Shown: positions 40,908 to 55,900 of the stretch, one piece after another | Layout: every line of letters begins with the position of its first letter | Numbering within the stretch: position 1 is the stretch's first letter | Origin: Petrolisthes cinctipes | Lineage: Eukaryota > Arthropoda > Malacostraca > Decapoda > Porcellanidae | Reading direction: 5' to 3' | Assembly (NCBI GenBank): GCA_033782935.1 | Contig: JAWQEG010000279.1 | Location: 1,326,001-1,390,000, forward strand | Length of the DNA: 64,000 nucleotides | Program-made: the position numbers and the translations under genes | The notes under the pieces: model-generated | Seen by the model: the letters and a program-made list of their open reading frames with translations, nothing else | What the model was told of the DNA's origin: nothing | The model's database searches: none

Positions 40908-42417
40908 ACGGAGTAGGCATGTACAGATCGCTTCTGGGACCCCTAAATATCGAATTTCCGGGTGTTTTGGGACTGAATTTGAGATATCGACTTTTTGGCA
41001 CCTAAAAGATCGATTTTTAGCATGTTTTTAGCCTATATTTTGAAAATATTCTAGCACTGAGTAGGCATGTACAGATTGCTTCTGGGACCCCAAAATATTG
41101 AATTTTCGGGTGTTTTGAGCCTGAATTTAAGATATAAACGGGTACAAAAGATACATGCACATATTGACTTTGGGCACCAAAAATATCGATTTTCAGCATG
41201 TTTTGGGCCTGAATTTTGAAAATACTCTAACACGGAGTAGGCATGTACAGATCGCTTCTGGGACCCCAAAATATCGAATTTTCGGGTGTTTAGGGCCAGA
41301 ATTTGAGATATAAACGGGTACAGAAGATGCATGCACATATCGACTTTTGGGCACCTAAAAGATCGATTTTCAGTATGTTTTTGGCCTGTATTTTGAAAAT
41401 ACTCTAACACGGAGTAGGCATGTACAGATCGCTTCTGGGACCCCTAAATATCGAATTTTCGGGTGTTTTGGGACTGAATTTGAGATATCGACTTTTTGGC
41501 ACCTAAAAGATCTATTTTTAGCATGTTTTTAGCCTATATTTTGAAAATATTCTAGCACTGAGTAGGCATGTACAGATTGCTTTTGGGACCCAAAAATATT
41601 GAATTTTCGGGTGTTTTGAGCCTGAATTTGAGATATAAACGGGTACAGAAGATACATGCACATATTGACTTTGGGCACCAAAAATATCGATTTTCAGCAT
41701 GTTTTGGGCCTGAATTTTGAAAATACTCTAACACGGAGTAGGCATGTACAGATCGCTTCTTTGACCCCAAAATATCGAATTATGGGGTGTTTAGGGCCAG
41801 AATTTGAGATATAAACGGGTACAGAAGATGCATGCACATATCGACTTTTGGGCATCTAAAAGATCGATTTTCAGTATGTTTTGGGCCTGTATTTTGAAAA
41901 TACTCTAACACGGAGTAAGCATGTACAGATACCTTCTGGGACCTCTAAATATCGAATTTTTGGGTGTTTTGGGACTGAATTTGAGATATCGATTTTATGG
42001 TACCTAAAATGTCGATTTTTAGGATGTTTTTAGCCTATATTTTGAAAATATTCTAGCACTGTGTAGGCATGTACAGATTGCTTCTGGGACCCCAAAATAT
42101 TGAATTTTCGGGTGTTTTGAGCCTGAATTTGAGATATAAACGGGTACAGAAGATACATGCACATATTGACTTTGGGCACCCAAAAGATCGATTTTCAGCA
42201 TGTTTTGGGCCTGTATTTTTAAAATACTCTAACACTGAGTAGGCATGTACAGATTGCTTCTGGGACCCCAAAATATTGAATTTTCGGGTGTTTTGAGCCT
42301 GAATTTGAGATATAAACGGGTACTGAAGATGCATGCATATATCGACTTTTGTGCACCTAAAAGATCGATTTTCAGTATGTTTTGAACATGTATTTTGAAA
42401 ATACTCTAACACGGAGT
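40908..42417 (+). repeat. 501-bp HOR block, type II rich
   Basis: Regular trimers with scattered private changes, for example CGAATTATGGGGTG near 41780 and TTTTAGGATGTTTTTAGCC near 42020. Nothing non-satellite is seen. Confidence 0.75.
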
Positions 42418-43920
42418 AGGCATGTACAGATCGCTTCTGGGACCCCTAAATATCGAATTTTCGGGTGTTTTGGGACTGAATTTGAGATATCGACTTTTTG
42501 GCACCTAAAAGATCGATTTTTAGCATGTTTTTAGCCTATATTTTGAAAATATTCTAGCACTGAGTAGGCATGTACAGATTGCTTCAGGGACCCCAAAATA
42601 TTGAATTTTCGGGTGTTTTGAGCCTGAATTTGAGATATAAACGGGTACAGAAGATACATGCACATATTGACTTTGGGCACCAAAAATATCGATTTTCAGC
42701 ATGTTTTGGGCCTGAATTTTGAAAATACTCTAACACGGAGTAGGCATGTACGGATCGCTTCTGGGACCCCAAAATATCGAATTTTTGGGTGTTTAGGGCC
42801 AGAATTTGAGATATAAACGGGTACAGAAGATGCATGCACATATCGACTTTTGGGCATCTAAAAGATCGATTTTCAGTATGTTTTTGGCCTGTATTTTGAA
42901 AATACTCTAACACGGAGTAAGCATGTACAGATACCTTCTGAGACCTCTAAATATCGAATTTTCGGGTGTTTTGGGACTGAATTTGAGATATCGACTTTTT
43001 GGCACCTAAAAGATCGATTTTTAGCATGTTTTTAGCCTATATTTTGAAAATATTCTAGCACTGAGTAGGCATGTACAGATTGCTTCTGGGACCCCAAAAT
43101 ATTGAATTTTCGGGTGTTTTTAACCTGAATTTGAGATATAAACGGGTACAGAAGATACATGCACATATTGACTTTGGGCACCAAAAATATCGATTTTCAG
43201 CATGTTTTGGGCCTGAATTTTGAAAATACTCTAACACGGAGTAGGCATGTACGGATCGCTTCTGGGACCCCAAAATATCGAATTTTTGGGTGTTTAGGGC
43301 CAGAATTTGAGATATAAACGGGTACAGAAGATGCATGCACATATCGACTTTTGGGCATCTAAAAGATCGATTTTCAGTATGTTTTTGGCCTGTATTTTGA
43401 AAATACTCTAACACGGAGTAGGCATGTACAGATACCTTCTGAGACCTCTAAATATCGAATTTTCGGGTGTTTTGGGACTGAATTTGAGATATCGACTTTT
43501 TGGCACCTAAAAGATCGATTTTTAGCATGTTTTTAGCCTATATTTTGAAAATATTCTAGCACTGAGTAGGCATGTACAGATTGCTTCTGGGACCCCAAAA
43601 TATTGAATTTTCGGGTGTTTTTAACCTGAATTTGAGATATAAACGGGTACAGAAGATACATGCACATATTGACTTTGGGCACCAAAAATATCGATTTTCA
43701 GCATGTTTTGGGCCTGAATTTTGAAAATACTCTAACACTGAGTAGGCATGTACAGATCGCTTCTGGGACCCCAAAATATCGAATTTTCGGGTGTTTAGGG
43801 CCAGAATTTGAGATATAAACGGGTACAGAAGATGCATGCACATATCGACTTTTGGGCACCTAAAAGATCGATTTTCAGTATGTTTTTGGCCTGTATTTTG
43901 AAAATAATCTAACACGGAGT
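42418..43920 (+). repeat. Three consecutive 501-bp trimers of mostly type II
   Basis: Units start at 42418, 42919 and 43420. TGTACGGATCGC occurs near 42748 and 43249, CTTCTGAGACCTC near 42936 and 43437, and GTTTTTAACCTG near 43117 and 43618, each 501 bp apart. Local amplification of a single trimer has replaced the usual alternation of types. Confidence 0.82.
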
Positions 43921-46900
43921 AGGCATGCACAAATACCTTCTGGGACCTCTAAATATCGAATTTTCGGGTGTTTTGGGACTGATTTTGAGATATCGATTTT
44001 TTGGCACCTAAAATGTCGATTTTTAGGATGTTTTTAGCCTATATTTTGAAAATATTCTAGCACAGAGTAGGCATGTACAGATTGCTTCTGGGACCCCAAA
44101 ATATTGAATTTTCGGGTGTTTTGAGCCTGAATTTGAGATATAAACGGGTACAGATGATACATGCACATATTGACTTTGGGCACGAAAAATATCGATTTTC
44201 AGCATGTTTTGGGCCTGAATTTTGAAAATACTCTAACACGGAGTAGGCATGTACAGATCGCTTTTGGGACCCCAAAAAATCGAATTTTAGGGTGTTTAGG
44301 GCCAGAATTTGAGATATAAACGTGTACAGAAGATGCATGCACATATCGACTTCTGGGCACCTAAAAGATCGATTTTCAGTATGTTTTTGGCCTGTATTTT
44401 GAAAATACTCTAACACGGAGTAAGCATGTACAGATCGCTTCTGGGACCCCTAAATATCGAATTTTCGGGTGTTTTGGGCCAGAATTTAAGACATAAACGG
44501 GTACAGAAGATGCATGCACATATCGACTTTTGGGCACCTAAAAGATCGATTTTCAGTATGTTTTTCGCCTGTATTTTGAAAATACTCTAACACGGAGTAG
44601 GCATGTACAGATCGCTTCTGGGACCCCCAAATATCGAATTTTCGAGTGGTTTGGGACTAAATTTGAGATATCGACTTTTTGGCACCTAAAAGATCGATTT
44701 TTAGCATGTTTTTAGTCTATATTTTGAAAATATTCTAGCACTGAGTAGGCATGTACAGATCGCTTCTGGGACCCCAAAATATCGAATTTTCGGGTGTTTT
44801 GAGCCTGAATTTGAGATATAAACGAGTATAGAAGATGCATACACATATTGACTTTGGGCACCAAAAATATCGATTTTCAGCATGTTTAGGGCCTGAATTT
44901 TGAAAATACTCTAACACGGAGTAGGCATGTACAGATCGCTTCTGGGACCCCTAAATATCGAATTTTCGGGTGTTTTGGGCCTTAATTTAAGATATCGACT
45001 TTTTGGCACCTAAAATATCGATTTTTAGCATGTTTTTAGCCTATATTTTGAAAATATTCTAGCACTGAGTAGGCATGTACAGATTGCTTCTGGGACCCCA
45101 AAATATTGAATTTTCGGGTGTTTTGAGCCTGAATTTGAGATATAAACGGGTACAGAAGATACATGCACATATTGACTTTGGACATCTAAAATATCGATTT
45201 TCAGCATGTTTTGGGCCTGTATTTTGAAAATACTATAACACGGAATAGGCATGTACAGATCGCTTCTGGGACCCCAAAATATCGAGTTTTAGGTTGTTTT
45301 GAGCCTGAATTTGAGATATAAACGGGTACTGAAGATGCATGCACATATCGACTTTTGGGCACCTAAAACATCGATTTTGAGCATGTTTTGGTCCTGTATT
45401 TTGAAAATACTCTAACACAGAGTAGGCATGTATAGATCGCTTCTGGGACCCCAAAATATCGAATTTTCGGGGGTTTTGGGCCTGAATTTGAGATATCGCC
45501 TTGACGCACCTAAAATATCGATTTATAGCATGTTTTGAGCCTATAATTTGAAAATATTCTAGCACTGAGTAGGCATGTACAAATCGCTTATGGGACCCCA
45601 AAATATCGAATTTTCGGGTGTTTTGAGCTTGAATTTGAGATATAAACGAGTACAGAAGATGCATGCACATATCGACTTTTAAGCACCTAAAATATCGATT
45701 TTGAGCATGTTTTGAGCCTATATTTTGAAAACATTCTAGCACTGAGTAGGCATGTACAGATCGCTTCTAGGACCCCTAAATATCGAATTTTCGGGTGTTT
45801 TGGGCCTTAATTTGAGATATCGACTTTTTGGCACCTAAAATATCGATTTTTAGCATGTTTTTAGCCTATATTTTGAAAATATTCTAGCACTGAGTAGGCA
45901 TGTACAGATTGCTTCTGGGACCCCAAAATATTGAATTTTTGGGTGTTTTGAGCTTGAATTTGAGATATAAACGGGTACAGAAGATACATGCACATATTGA
46001 CTTTGGGCATCTATAATATCGATTTTCAGCATGTTTTGGGCATGTATTTTGAAAATACTCTAACACTGAGTAGGCATGTACAGATCGCTTCTGGGACCCC
46101 AAAATATCGAATTTTCGGGTGTTTTGATCCTGAATTTGAGATATAAACTTGTACTGAAGATGGATGCACATATCGACTTTTTGTCACCTAAAACATCGAT
46201 TTTGAGCATGTTTTGGGCCTGTATTTTGAAAATACTCTAACACGGAGTAGGCATGTACAGATCGCTTCTGGGACCCCTAAATATCGAATTTTCGGGTGTT
46301 TTGGGCCTTAATTTGAGATATAAACGGGTACTGAAGATGCATGAACATATCGACTTTTGGGCACCTAAAACATCGATTTTGAGCATGTTTTGGGCCTGTA
46401 TTTTGTAAATACTCTAACACGGAGTAGGCATGTACAGATCGCTTCTGGGACCCCAAAATATCGAATTTTCGGGTGTTTTGAGCCTGAATTTGAGCTATAA
46501 ACGAGTACAGAAGATGAATGCACATATCGACTTTTGGGCACCTAAAATATCGATTTTGAGCATGTTTTAAGCCTATAATTTGAAAGCATTCTAGCACTGA
46601 GTAGGCATGTACAGATCGCTTCTGGGACCCCAAAACATCGAATTTTTGGGTGTTTAGGGCCAGAATTTAAGACATAAACGGGTACAGAAGATGCATGCAC
46701 ATATCGACTTTTGGGCACCTAAAAGATCAATTTTCAGTATGTTTTTAGCCTGTATTTTGAAAATACTCTAACACGGAGTAGGCATGTACAGATCGCTTCT
46801 GGGACCCCTAAATGCCGAAGTTGCGGGTGTTTTGGGACTGAATTTCAGATATGAACTTTTTGGCACCTAAAATATCGATTTTTAGCATGTTTTGAGCCTA

Positions 46901-49900
46901 TATTTTGAAAACATTCTAGCACTGAGTAGGCATGTACAGATTGCTTCTGGGACCCCAAAATATGGAATTTTCGGGTGTTTTGAGCCTAAATTTGAGATAT
47001 AAACGGTTACAGAAGATGCATGCACATATCGACTTTTGGGCACCTAAAATATCGATTTTGAGCATGTTTTGAGCCTATATTTTAAAAATATTCTAGCACT
47101 GAGTAGGCATGTACAGATCGCTTCTGGGACCCCAAAATATCGAATTTTCGGGTGTTTAGGGCCAGAATTAGAGATATAAACGGGTACAGAAGATGCATGC
47201 ACTTTTGGGCACCTAAATGATCGATTTTCAGTATGTTTTTGGCCTGTATTTTGAAAATACTCTAACACGGAGTAGGCATGTACAGATCGCTTCTGGGACC
47301 CCTAAATATCGAATTTTCGGGTGTTTTGGGCCTTAATTTGAGATATCGACTTTTTGGTACCTAAAATATCGATTTTTAGCATGTTTTTAGCCTATATTTT
47401 AAAAATATTCTAGCACTGAGTAGGCATGTACAGATTGCTTCTGGGACCCCAAAATATTGAATTTTCGGGTCTTTAGGGCCAGAATTTGAGATATAAACGG
47501 GTACAGAAGATGCATGCACATATCGACTTTTGGGCACCTAAAAGATCGATTTTCAGTATGATTTTGGCCTGTATTTTGAAAATACTCTAACACGGAGTAG
47601 GCATGTACAAATCGATTCTGGAACCCCAAAATATCGAATTTTCGGATGTTTTGAGCCTGAATTTGAGATATAAACGAGTACAGAAGATGCATGCACATAT
47701 CGACTTTTGGGCACCTAAAATATCGATTTTTAGCATGTTTTTAGCCTATATTTTGAAAATATTCTAGCACTGAGTAGGCATGTACATATTGCTTCTGGGA
47801 CCCCAAAATATTGAATTTTCCGAGGTTTTGACCCTGAATTTGAGATATAAACGTGTACAGAAGATACATGCACATATTGACTTTGGGCATCTAAATTATC
47901 GATTTTCAGCATGTTTTGGGCCTGTAATTTGAAAATACTCTAACACGGAGTAGGCATGTACAGATCGCTTCTGGGACCCCAAAATATCGAATTTTCGGGT
48001 GTTTTGAGCCTCAATTTGAGATATAAACGGGTACAGAAGATGCATGCACATATCGACTTTTGGGCACCTAAAACATCGATTTTGAGCATGTTTTGGGACT
48101 GTATTTTGAAAATACTCTAACACGGAGTAGGCATGTACAGATCGCTTCTGGGACCCCAAAATATCGAATTTTCGGGTGTTTTGGGCCTGAATTTGAGATA
48201 TCGCCTTTATGCACCTAAAATATCGATTTTTAGCATGTTTTGAGCCTATATTTTGAAATAATTCTAGCACTGAGTAGGCATGTACAGATCGCTTCTGGGA
48301 CCCCTAAATGCCGAAGTTGCGGGTGTTTTGGGACTGAATTTGAGATATGGACTTTTTGGCACCAAAAATATCGATTTTTAGCATGTTTTTAGCCTATATT
48401 TTGAAAATATTCTAGCACTGAGTAGGCATGTACAGATCGCTTCTGGGACCCCAAAATATCGAATTTTCGGGTGTTTTGAGCTTGAATTTGAGATATAAAC
48501 GAGTACAGAAGATGCATGCACATATCGACTTTTGGGCACCTAATATATCGATTTTGAGCATGTTTTGAGCCTATATTTTGAAAACATTCTAGCACTGAGT
48601 AGGCATGTACAGATCGCTTCTGGGACGCAAAAATATCGAATTTTCGGGTGTTTAGGGCCAGAATTTGAGATATAAACGGGTACAGAAGATGCATGCACAT
48701 ATCGACTTTTGGGCACCTAAAAGATCGATTTTCAGTATGTTTTTAGCCTGTATTTTGAAAATACTCTAACACGGAGTAGGCATGTACAGATCGCTTATGG
48801 GACCCCTAAATATCGAATTTTCGGGTGTTTTGGGCCTTAATTTGAGATATCGACTATTTGGCACCTAAAATATCTATTTTTAGCATGTTTTTAGCATATA
48901 TTTTAAAAATATTCTAGCACTGAGTAGGCATGTACAGATTGCTTCTGGGACCCCAAAATATTGAATTTTCGGGTGTTTTGAGCCTGAATATGAGATATAA
49001 ACGGGTACAGAAGATACATGCACATATTGACTTTGGGCATCTAAAATATCGATTTTCAGCATGTTTTGGGCATGTATTTTGAAAATACTCTAACACGGAG
49101 TAGGCATGTACAGATCGCTTCTGTGACCCCAGAATATCGAATTTTCGGGTGTTTTGAGCCTGAATTTGAGATATAAACGGGTACTGAAGATGCATGCACA
49201 TATCGACTTTTGGGCACCTAAAACATCGATTTTGAGCATGTTTTGGGCCTGTACTTTGTAAATACTCTAACACGGAGTAGGCATGTACAGATCGCTTCTG
49301 GGACCCCAAAATATCGAATTTTCGGATGTTTTGTGAATGAATTTGAGATCTCGCCTTTACGCACCTAAAATATCGATTTTTAGCATGTTTTGAGCCTATA
49401 TTTTGAAAATATTCTAGCACTGAGTAGGCATGTACAGATCGCTTCTGGGACCCCAAAATATCGAATTTTCGGATGTTTTGAGCCTGAATTTGAGATATAA
49501 ACGAGTACAGAAGATGCATGCACATATCGACTTTTGGGCACCTAAAATATCGATTTTTAGCATGTTTTTAGCCTATATTTTGAAAACATTCTAGCACTAA
49601 GTAGGCATGTACATATTGCTTCTGGGACCCCAAAATATTGAATTTTCCGGAGTTTTGAGCCTGAATTTGAGATATAAACGGGTACAGATGATACATGCAC
49701 ATATTGACTTTGGGCATCTAAATTATCGATTTTCAGCATGTTTTGGGCCTGTAATTTGAAAATACTCAAACACGGAGTAGGCATGTACAGATCGCTTCTG
49801 GGACCCCAAAATATCGAATTTTCGGGTGTTTTGAGCCTGAATTTGAGATATAAACGGGTACAGAAGATGCATGCACATATCGACTTTTGGGCACCTAAAA

Positions 49901-52900
49901 CATCGATTTTGAGCATGTTTTGGGCCTGTATTTTGAAAATACTCTAACACGGAGTAGGCATGTACAGATCGCTTCTGGGACCCCTAAATATCGAATTTTC
50001 GGTTGTTTTGGGCGTTAATTTGAGATATCGCCTTTACGCACCTAAAATATAGATTTTTAGCATGTTTTTAGCCTATATTTTGAAAATATTCTAGCACTGA
50101 GTAGTCATGTACAGATCGCTTCTGGGACCCCAAAATATCGAATTTTCGGGTGTTTTGAGCCTGAATTTGAGATATAAACGAGTATAGAAGATGCATACAC
50201 ATATTGACTTTGGGCACCAAAAATATCGATTTTTAGCATGTTTTGGGACTGAATTTTGAAAATACTCTAACACGGAGTAGGCATGTACAGATCGCTTCTG
50301 GGACACCAAAATATCGAATTTTCGGGTGTTTTGGGCCTTAATTTGAGATATCGTCTCTACGCACCTGAAATATCGATTTTTAGCATGTTTTAAGCCTATA
50401 TTTTAAAATAATTCTAGCACTGAGTAGGCATGTACAGATCGCTTCTGGGACCCCAAAATATCGAATTTTCGGGTGTTTTGAGCCTGAATTTGAGATATAA
50501 ACGAGTACAGAAGATGCATGCACATATCGACTTTTGGGCACCTAAAATATCGATTTTGAGCTTTTTTTGAGCCTATATTTTAAAAACATTCTAGCACTGA
50601 GTAGGCATGTACAGATCGCTTCTGGGACCCAAAAATATCGAATTTTCGGGTGTTTTGAGCCTGAATTTGAGATATAAACGAGTATAGAAGATGCATAAAC
50701 ATATTGACTTTGGGCACCTAAAAGATCGATTTTCAGTATGTTTTTGGCCTGTATTTTGAAAATACTCTAACACGGAGTAGGCATGTACAAATCGATTCTG
50801 GGACCACTAAATATCGAATTTTCGGGTGTTTTGGGACTGAATTTGAGATATCGACTTTTTGGCACCTAAAAGATCGATTTTTTGCATGTTTTTAGCCTAT
50901 ATTTTGAAAATATTCTAGCACTGAGTAGGCATCTACAGAATGCTTCTGGGACCCCAAAATATTGAATTTTCGGGTGTTTTGAGCCTGAATTTGAGATATA
51001 AACGGGTAAAGAAGATACATGCACATATTGACTTAGGGCATCTTAAATATCGATTTTAAGCATGTTTTGGGAATGTTTTTTGAAAATACTCTAACACGGA
51101 GTAGGCATGTACAGATCGCTTCTGTGACCCCAATATATAGAATTTTCGGGTGTTTTGAGCCTGAATTTGAGATATAAACGGGTTCAGAAAAATATTGTCT
51201 TTGTGCATCTAAAATATCGATTTTCAGCATGTTTTGGGCCTGTATTTTGAAAATACTCTAACACGGAGTAGGCATGTACAGATCGCTTCTGGGACCCCAA
51301 AATATCGAATTTTCGGGTGTTTTGAGCCTGAATTTGAGATATAAACGGGTACTGAAGATGCATGCACATATCGACTTTTGGGCACCTAAAACATCGATTT
51401 TGAGCATGTTTTGGGCTTGTATTTTGAAAATACTCTAACACGGAGTAGGCATATACAGATCGCTTCTGGGACCCCAAAATATCGAATTTTCGGGTGTTTT
51501 GGGCCTTAATTTGAGATATCGACTTTTTGGCACCTAAAATATCGATTTTTAGCATGTTTTTAGCCTATATTTTGAAAATATTCTAGCACTGAGTAGGCAT
51601 GTACAGATTGCTTCTGGGACCCCAAAATATCGAATTTTCGGGTGTTTTGAGCCTGAATTTGCGATATAAACGGGTACTGAAGGTACATGAACATATCGAC
51701 TTTTTGGCACCTAAAACATCGATTTTGAGCATGTTTTGGGCCTGTATTTTGAAAATACTCTAACACGGAGTAGGCATGTAAAGATCGCTTCTGGGACCCC
51801 TAAATATTGAATTTTCGGGTGTTTTGGGACTGAATTTGAGATATAAACGGGTACAGAAGATGCATGCACATATCGACTTTTGGGCACCTAAAATATCGAT
51901 TTTGAGCATGTTTTGAGCTAATATTTTGAAAACATTCTAGCACTGAGTAGGCATGTACAGATCGCTTCTGGGACCCCAAAATATTGAATTTTCGGGTGTT
52001 TAGGGCCAGAATTTGAGATATAAACGGGTACAGAAGATACATGCACATATTGACTTTGGGCATCTAAAATATCGATTTTCAGCATGTTTTGGGCATGTAT
52101 TTTGAAAATACTCTAACACGGAGTAGGCAGGTACAGATCGCTTCTGTGACCCCAGAATATCGAATTTTCGGGTGTTTTGAGCCTGAATTTGAGATATAAA
52201 CGGGTACAGAAGAATATTGACTTTGGGCATCTAAAATATCGATTTTCAGCATGTTTTGGGCCTGTATTTTGAAAATACTCTAACACGGAGTAGGCATGTA
52301 CAGATCGCTTCTTGGACCCCAAAATATCGAATTTTCGGGTGTTTTGAGCCTGAATTTGAGATATAAACGGGTACTGAAGATGCATGAACATATCGACTTT
52401 TGGGCACCTAAAACATCGAGTTTGAGCATGTTTTGGGCCTGTATTTTGAAAATACTCTAACACGGAGTAGACATGTACAGATCGCTTCTGGGACCCCTAA
52501 ATATCGAATTTTCGGGTGTTTTGTGTCTGAATTTGAGATATCGCCTTTACGCACCTAAAATATCGATTTTTAGCATGTTTTGAGCCTATATTTTGAAAAT
52601 ATTCTAGCACTGAGTAGGCATGTACAGATCTCTTCTGGGACCCCAAAATATAGAATTTTCGAGTGTTTTGAGCTTGAATTTGAGATATAAACGAGTACCG
52701 AAGATGCATGCACATATCGACTTTTGGGCACCTAAAATATCGATTTTGAGCATGTTTTGAGCCTATATTTTGAAAATATTCTAGCATTGAGTAGGCATCT
52801 ACAGATCGCTTCTGGGACCCCTAAATATCGAATTTTCGGGTGTTTTGGGCCTGAATTTGAGATATAAACGGGTACAGAAGATACATGCACATATTGACTT

Positions 52901-55900
52901 TGGGAATCTAAAATATCGATTTTCAGCATGTTTTGAGCATGTATTTTGAAAATACTCTAACACGGAGTAGGCATGTACAGATCGCTTCTGGGACCCCAAA
53001 ATATCGAATTTTCGGGTGTTTTGAGCCTGAATTTGAGATATAAACGGGTACTGAAGGTGCATGAACATATCGACCTTTTGGCCCCTAAAACATCGATTTT
53101 GAGCATGTTTTGGGCCTGTATTTTGAAAATACTCTAACACGGAGTAGGCATGTACAGATCGCTTCTGGGACCCCTAAATATCGAATTTTCGGGTGTTTTG
53201 GGACTTAATTTGAGATATCGACTTTTTGGCACCTAAAAGATCGATTTTTTGCATGTTTTTAGCCTATATTTTGAAAATATTCTAGCACTGAGTAGGCATC
53301 TACAGATTGCTTCTGGGACCCCAAAATATTGAATTTTCGGGTGTTTTGAGCCTGAATTTGAGATATAAACGGGTAAAGAAGATACATGCACATATTGACT
53401 TTGGGCATCTTAAATATCGATTTTAAGCATGTTTTTGGAATGTTTTTTGAAAATACTCTAACACGGAGTAGGCATGTACAGATCGCTTCTGTGACCCCAG
53501 AATATCGAATTTTCGGGTGTTTTGAGCCTGAATTTGAGATATAAACGGGTTCAGAAAAATATTGTCTTTGTGCATCTAAAATATCGATTTTCAGCATGTT
53601 TTGGGCCTGTATTTTGAAAATACTCTAACACGGAGTAGGCATGTACAGATCGCTTCTGGGACCCCAAAATATCGAATTTTCGTGTGTTTTGAGCCTGAAT
53701 TTGAGATATAAACGGGTACAGAAGATACATGCACATATTGACTTTGGTAATCTAAAATATCGATTTTCAGCATGTTTTGAGCATGTATTTTGAAAATACT
53801 CTAACACGGAGTAGGCATGTACAGATCGCTTCTGAGACCCCAAAATATTGAATTTTCGGGTGTTTAGGGCCAGAATTTGAGATATAAACGGGTACAGAAG
53901 ATGCATGCACATATTGACTTTGGGAATCTAAAATATCGATTATCAGCATGTTTTGAGCATGTATTTTGAAAATACTCTAACACGGAGTAGGCATGTACAG
54001 AAGGCTTCTGGGACCCCAAAATATCGAATTTTCGGGTGTTTTGAGCCTGAATTTGCGATATAAACGGGTACTGAAGGTACATGAACATATCGACTTTTTG
54101 GCACCTAAAACATCGATTTTGAGCATGTTTTGGGCCTGTATTTTGAAAATACTCTAACACGGAGTAGGCATGTAAAGATCGCTTCTGGGACCCCTAAATA
54201 TCGAATTTTCGGGTGTTTTGGGACTGAATTTGAGATATAAACGGGTACAGAAGATGCATGCACATATCGACTTTTGGGCACCTAAAATATCGATTTTGAG
54301 CATGTTTTGAGCCAATATTTTGAAAATATTCTAGCACTGAGTAGGCATGTACAGATCGCTTCTGGGACCCCAAAATATTGAATTTTCGGGTGTTTAGGGC
54401 CAGAATTTGAGATATAAACGGGTACAGAAGATACATGCACATATTGACTTTGGGCATCTAAAATATCGATTTTCAGCATGTTTTGGGCATGTATTTTGAA
54501 AATACTCTAACACGGAGTAGGCAGGTACAGATCGCTTCTGTGACCCCAGAATATCGAATTTTCGGGTGTTTTGAGCCTGAATTTGAGATATAAACGGGTA
54601 CAGAAGAATATTGACTTTGGGCATCTAAAATATCGATTTTCAGCATGTTTTGGGCCTGTATTTTGAAAATACTCTAACACGGAGTAGGCATGTACAGATC
54701 GCTTCTTGGACCCCAAAATATCGAATTTTCGGGTGTTTTGAGCCTGAATTTGAGATATAAACGGGTACTGAAGATGCATGAAGATATCGACTTTTGGGCA
54801 CCTAAAACATCGAGTTTGAGCATGTTTTGGGCCTGTATTTTGAAAATACTCTAACACGGAGTAGGCATGTACAGATCGCTTCTGGGACCCCTAAATATCG
54901 AATTTTCGGGTGTTTTGGGTCTGAATTTGAGATATCGCCTTTACGCACCTAAAATATCGATTTTTAGCATGTTTTGAGCCTATATTTTGAAAATATTCTA
55001 GCACTGAGTATGCATGTACAGATCGCTTCTGGGACCCCAAAATATAGAATTTTCGAGTGTTTTGAGCTTGAATTTGAGATATAAACGAGTACCGAAGATG
55101 CATGCACATATCGACTTTTGGGCACCTAAAATATCGATTTTGAGCATGTTTTGAGCCTATTTTTTGAAAACATTCTAGCATTGAGTAGGCATCTACAGAT
55201 CGCTTCTGGGACCCCTAAATATCGAATTTTCGGGTGTTTTGGGCCTTAATTTGAGATATCGACTTTTTGGCACCTAAAATATCGATTTTTAGCATTTTTT
55301 TAGCCTATATTTTGAAAATATTCTAGCACTGAGTAGGCATGTACAGATTGCTTCTGGGACCCCAAAATATTGAATTTTCGGGTGTTTTGAGCCTGAATTT
55401 GAGATATAAACGGGTACAGAAGATACATGCACATATTGACTTTGGGAATCTAAAATATCGATTTTCAGCATGTTTTGAGCATGTATTTTGAAAATACTCT
55501 AACACGGAGTAGTCATGTACAGATCGCTTCTGAGACCCCAAAATATCGAATTTTCGGGTGTTTTCAGCCTGAATTTGAGATATAAACGGGTACTGAAGGT
55601 GCATGAACATATCGACCTTTTGGCCCCTAAAACATCGATTTTGAGCATGTTTTGGGCCTGTATTTTGAAAATACTCTAACACGGAGTAGGCATGTACAGA
55701 TCGCTTCTGGGACCCCTAAATATCGAATTTTCGGGTGTTTTGGGACTTAATTTGAGATATCGACTTTTTGGCACCTAAAATATCGATTTTTAGCATGTTT
55801 TTAGCCAATATTTTGAAAATATTCTAGCACTGAGTAGGCATGTACAGATTGCTTCTGGGACCCCAAAATATTGAATTTTCGGGTGTTTAGGGCCAGAATT

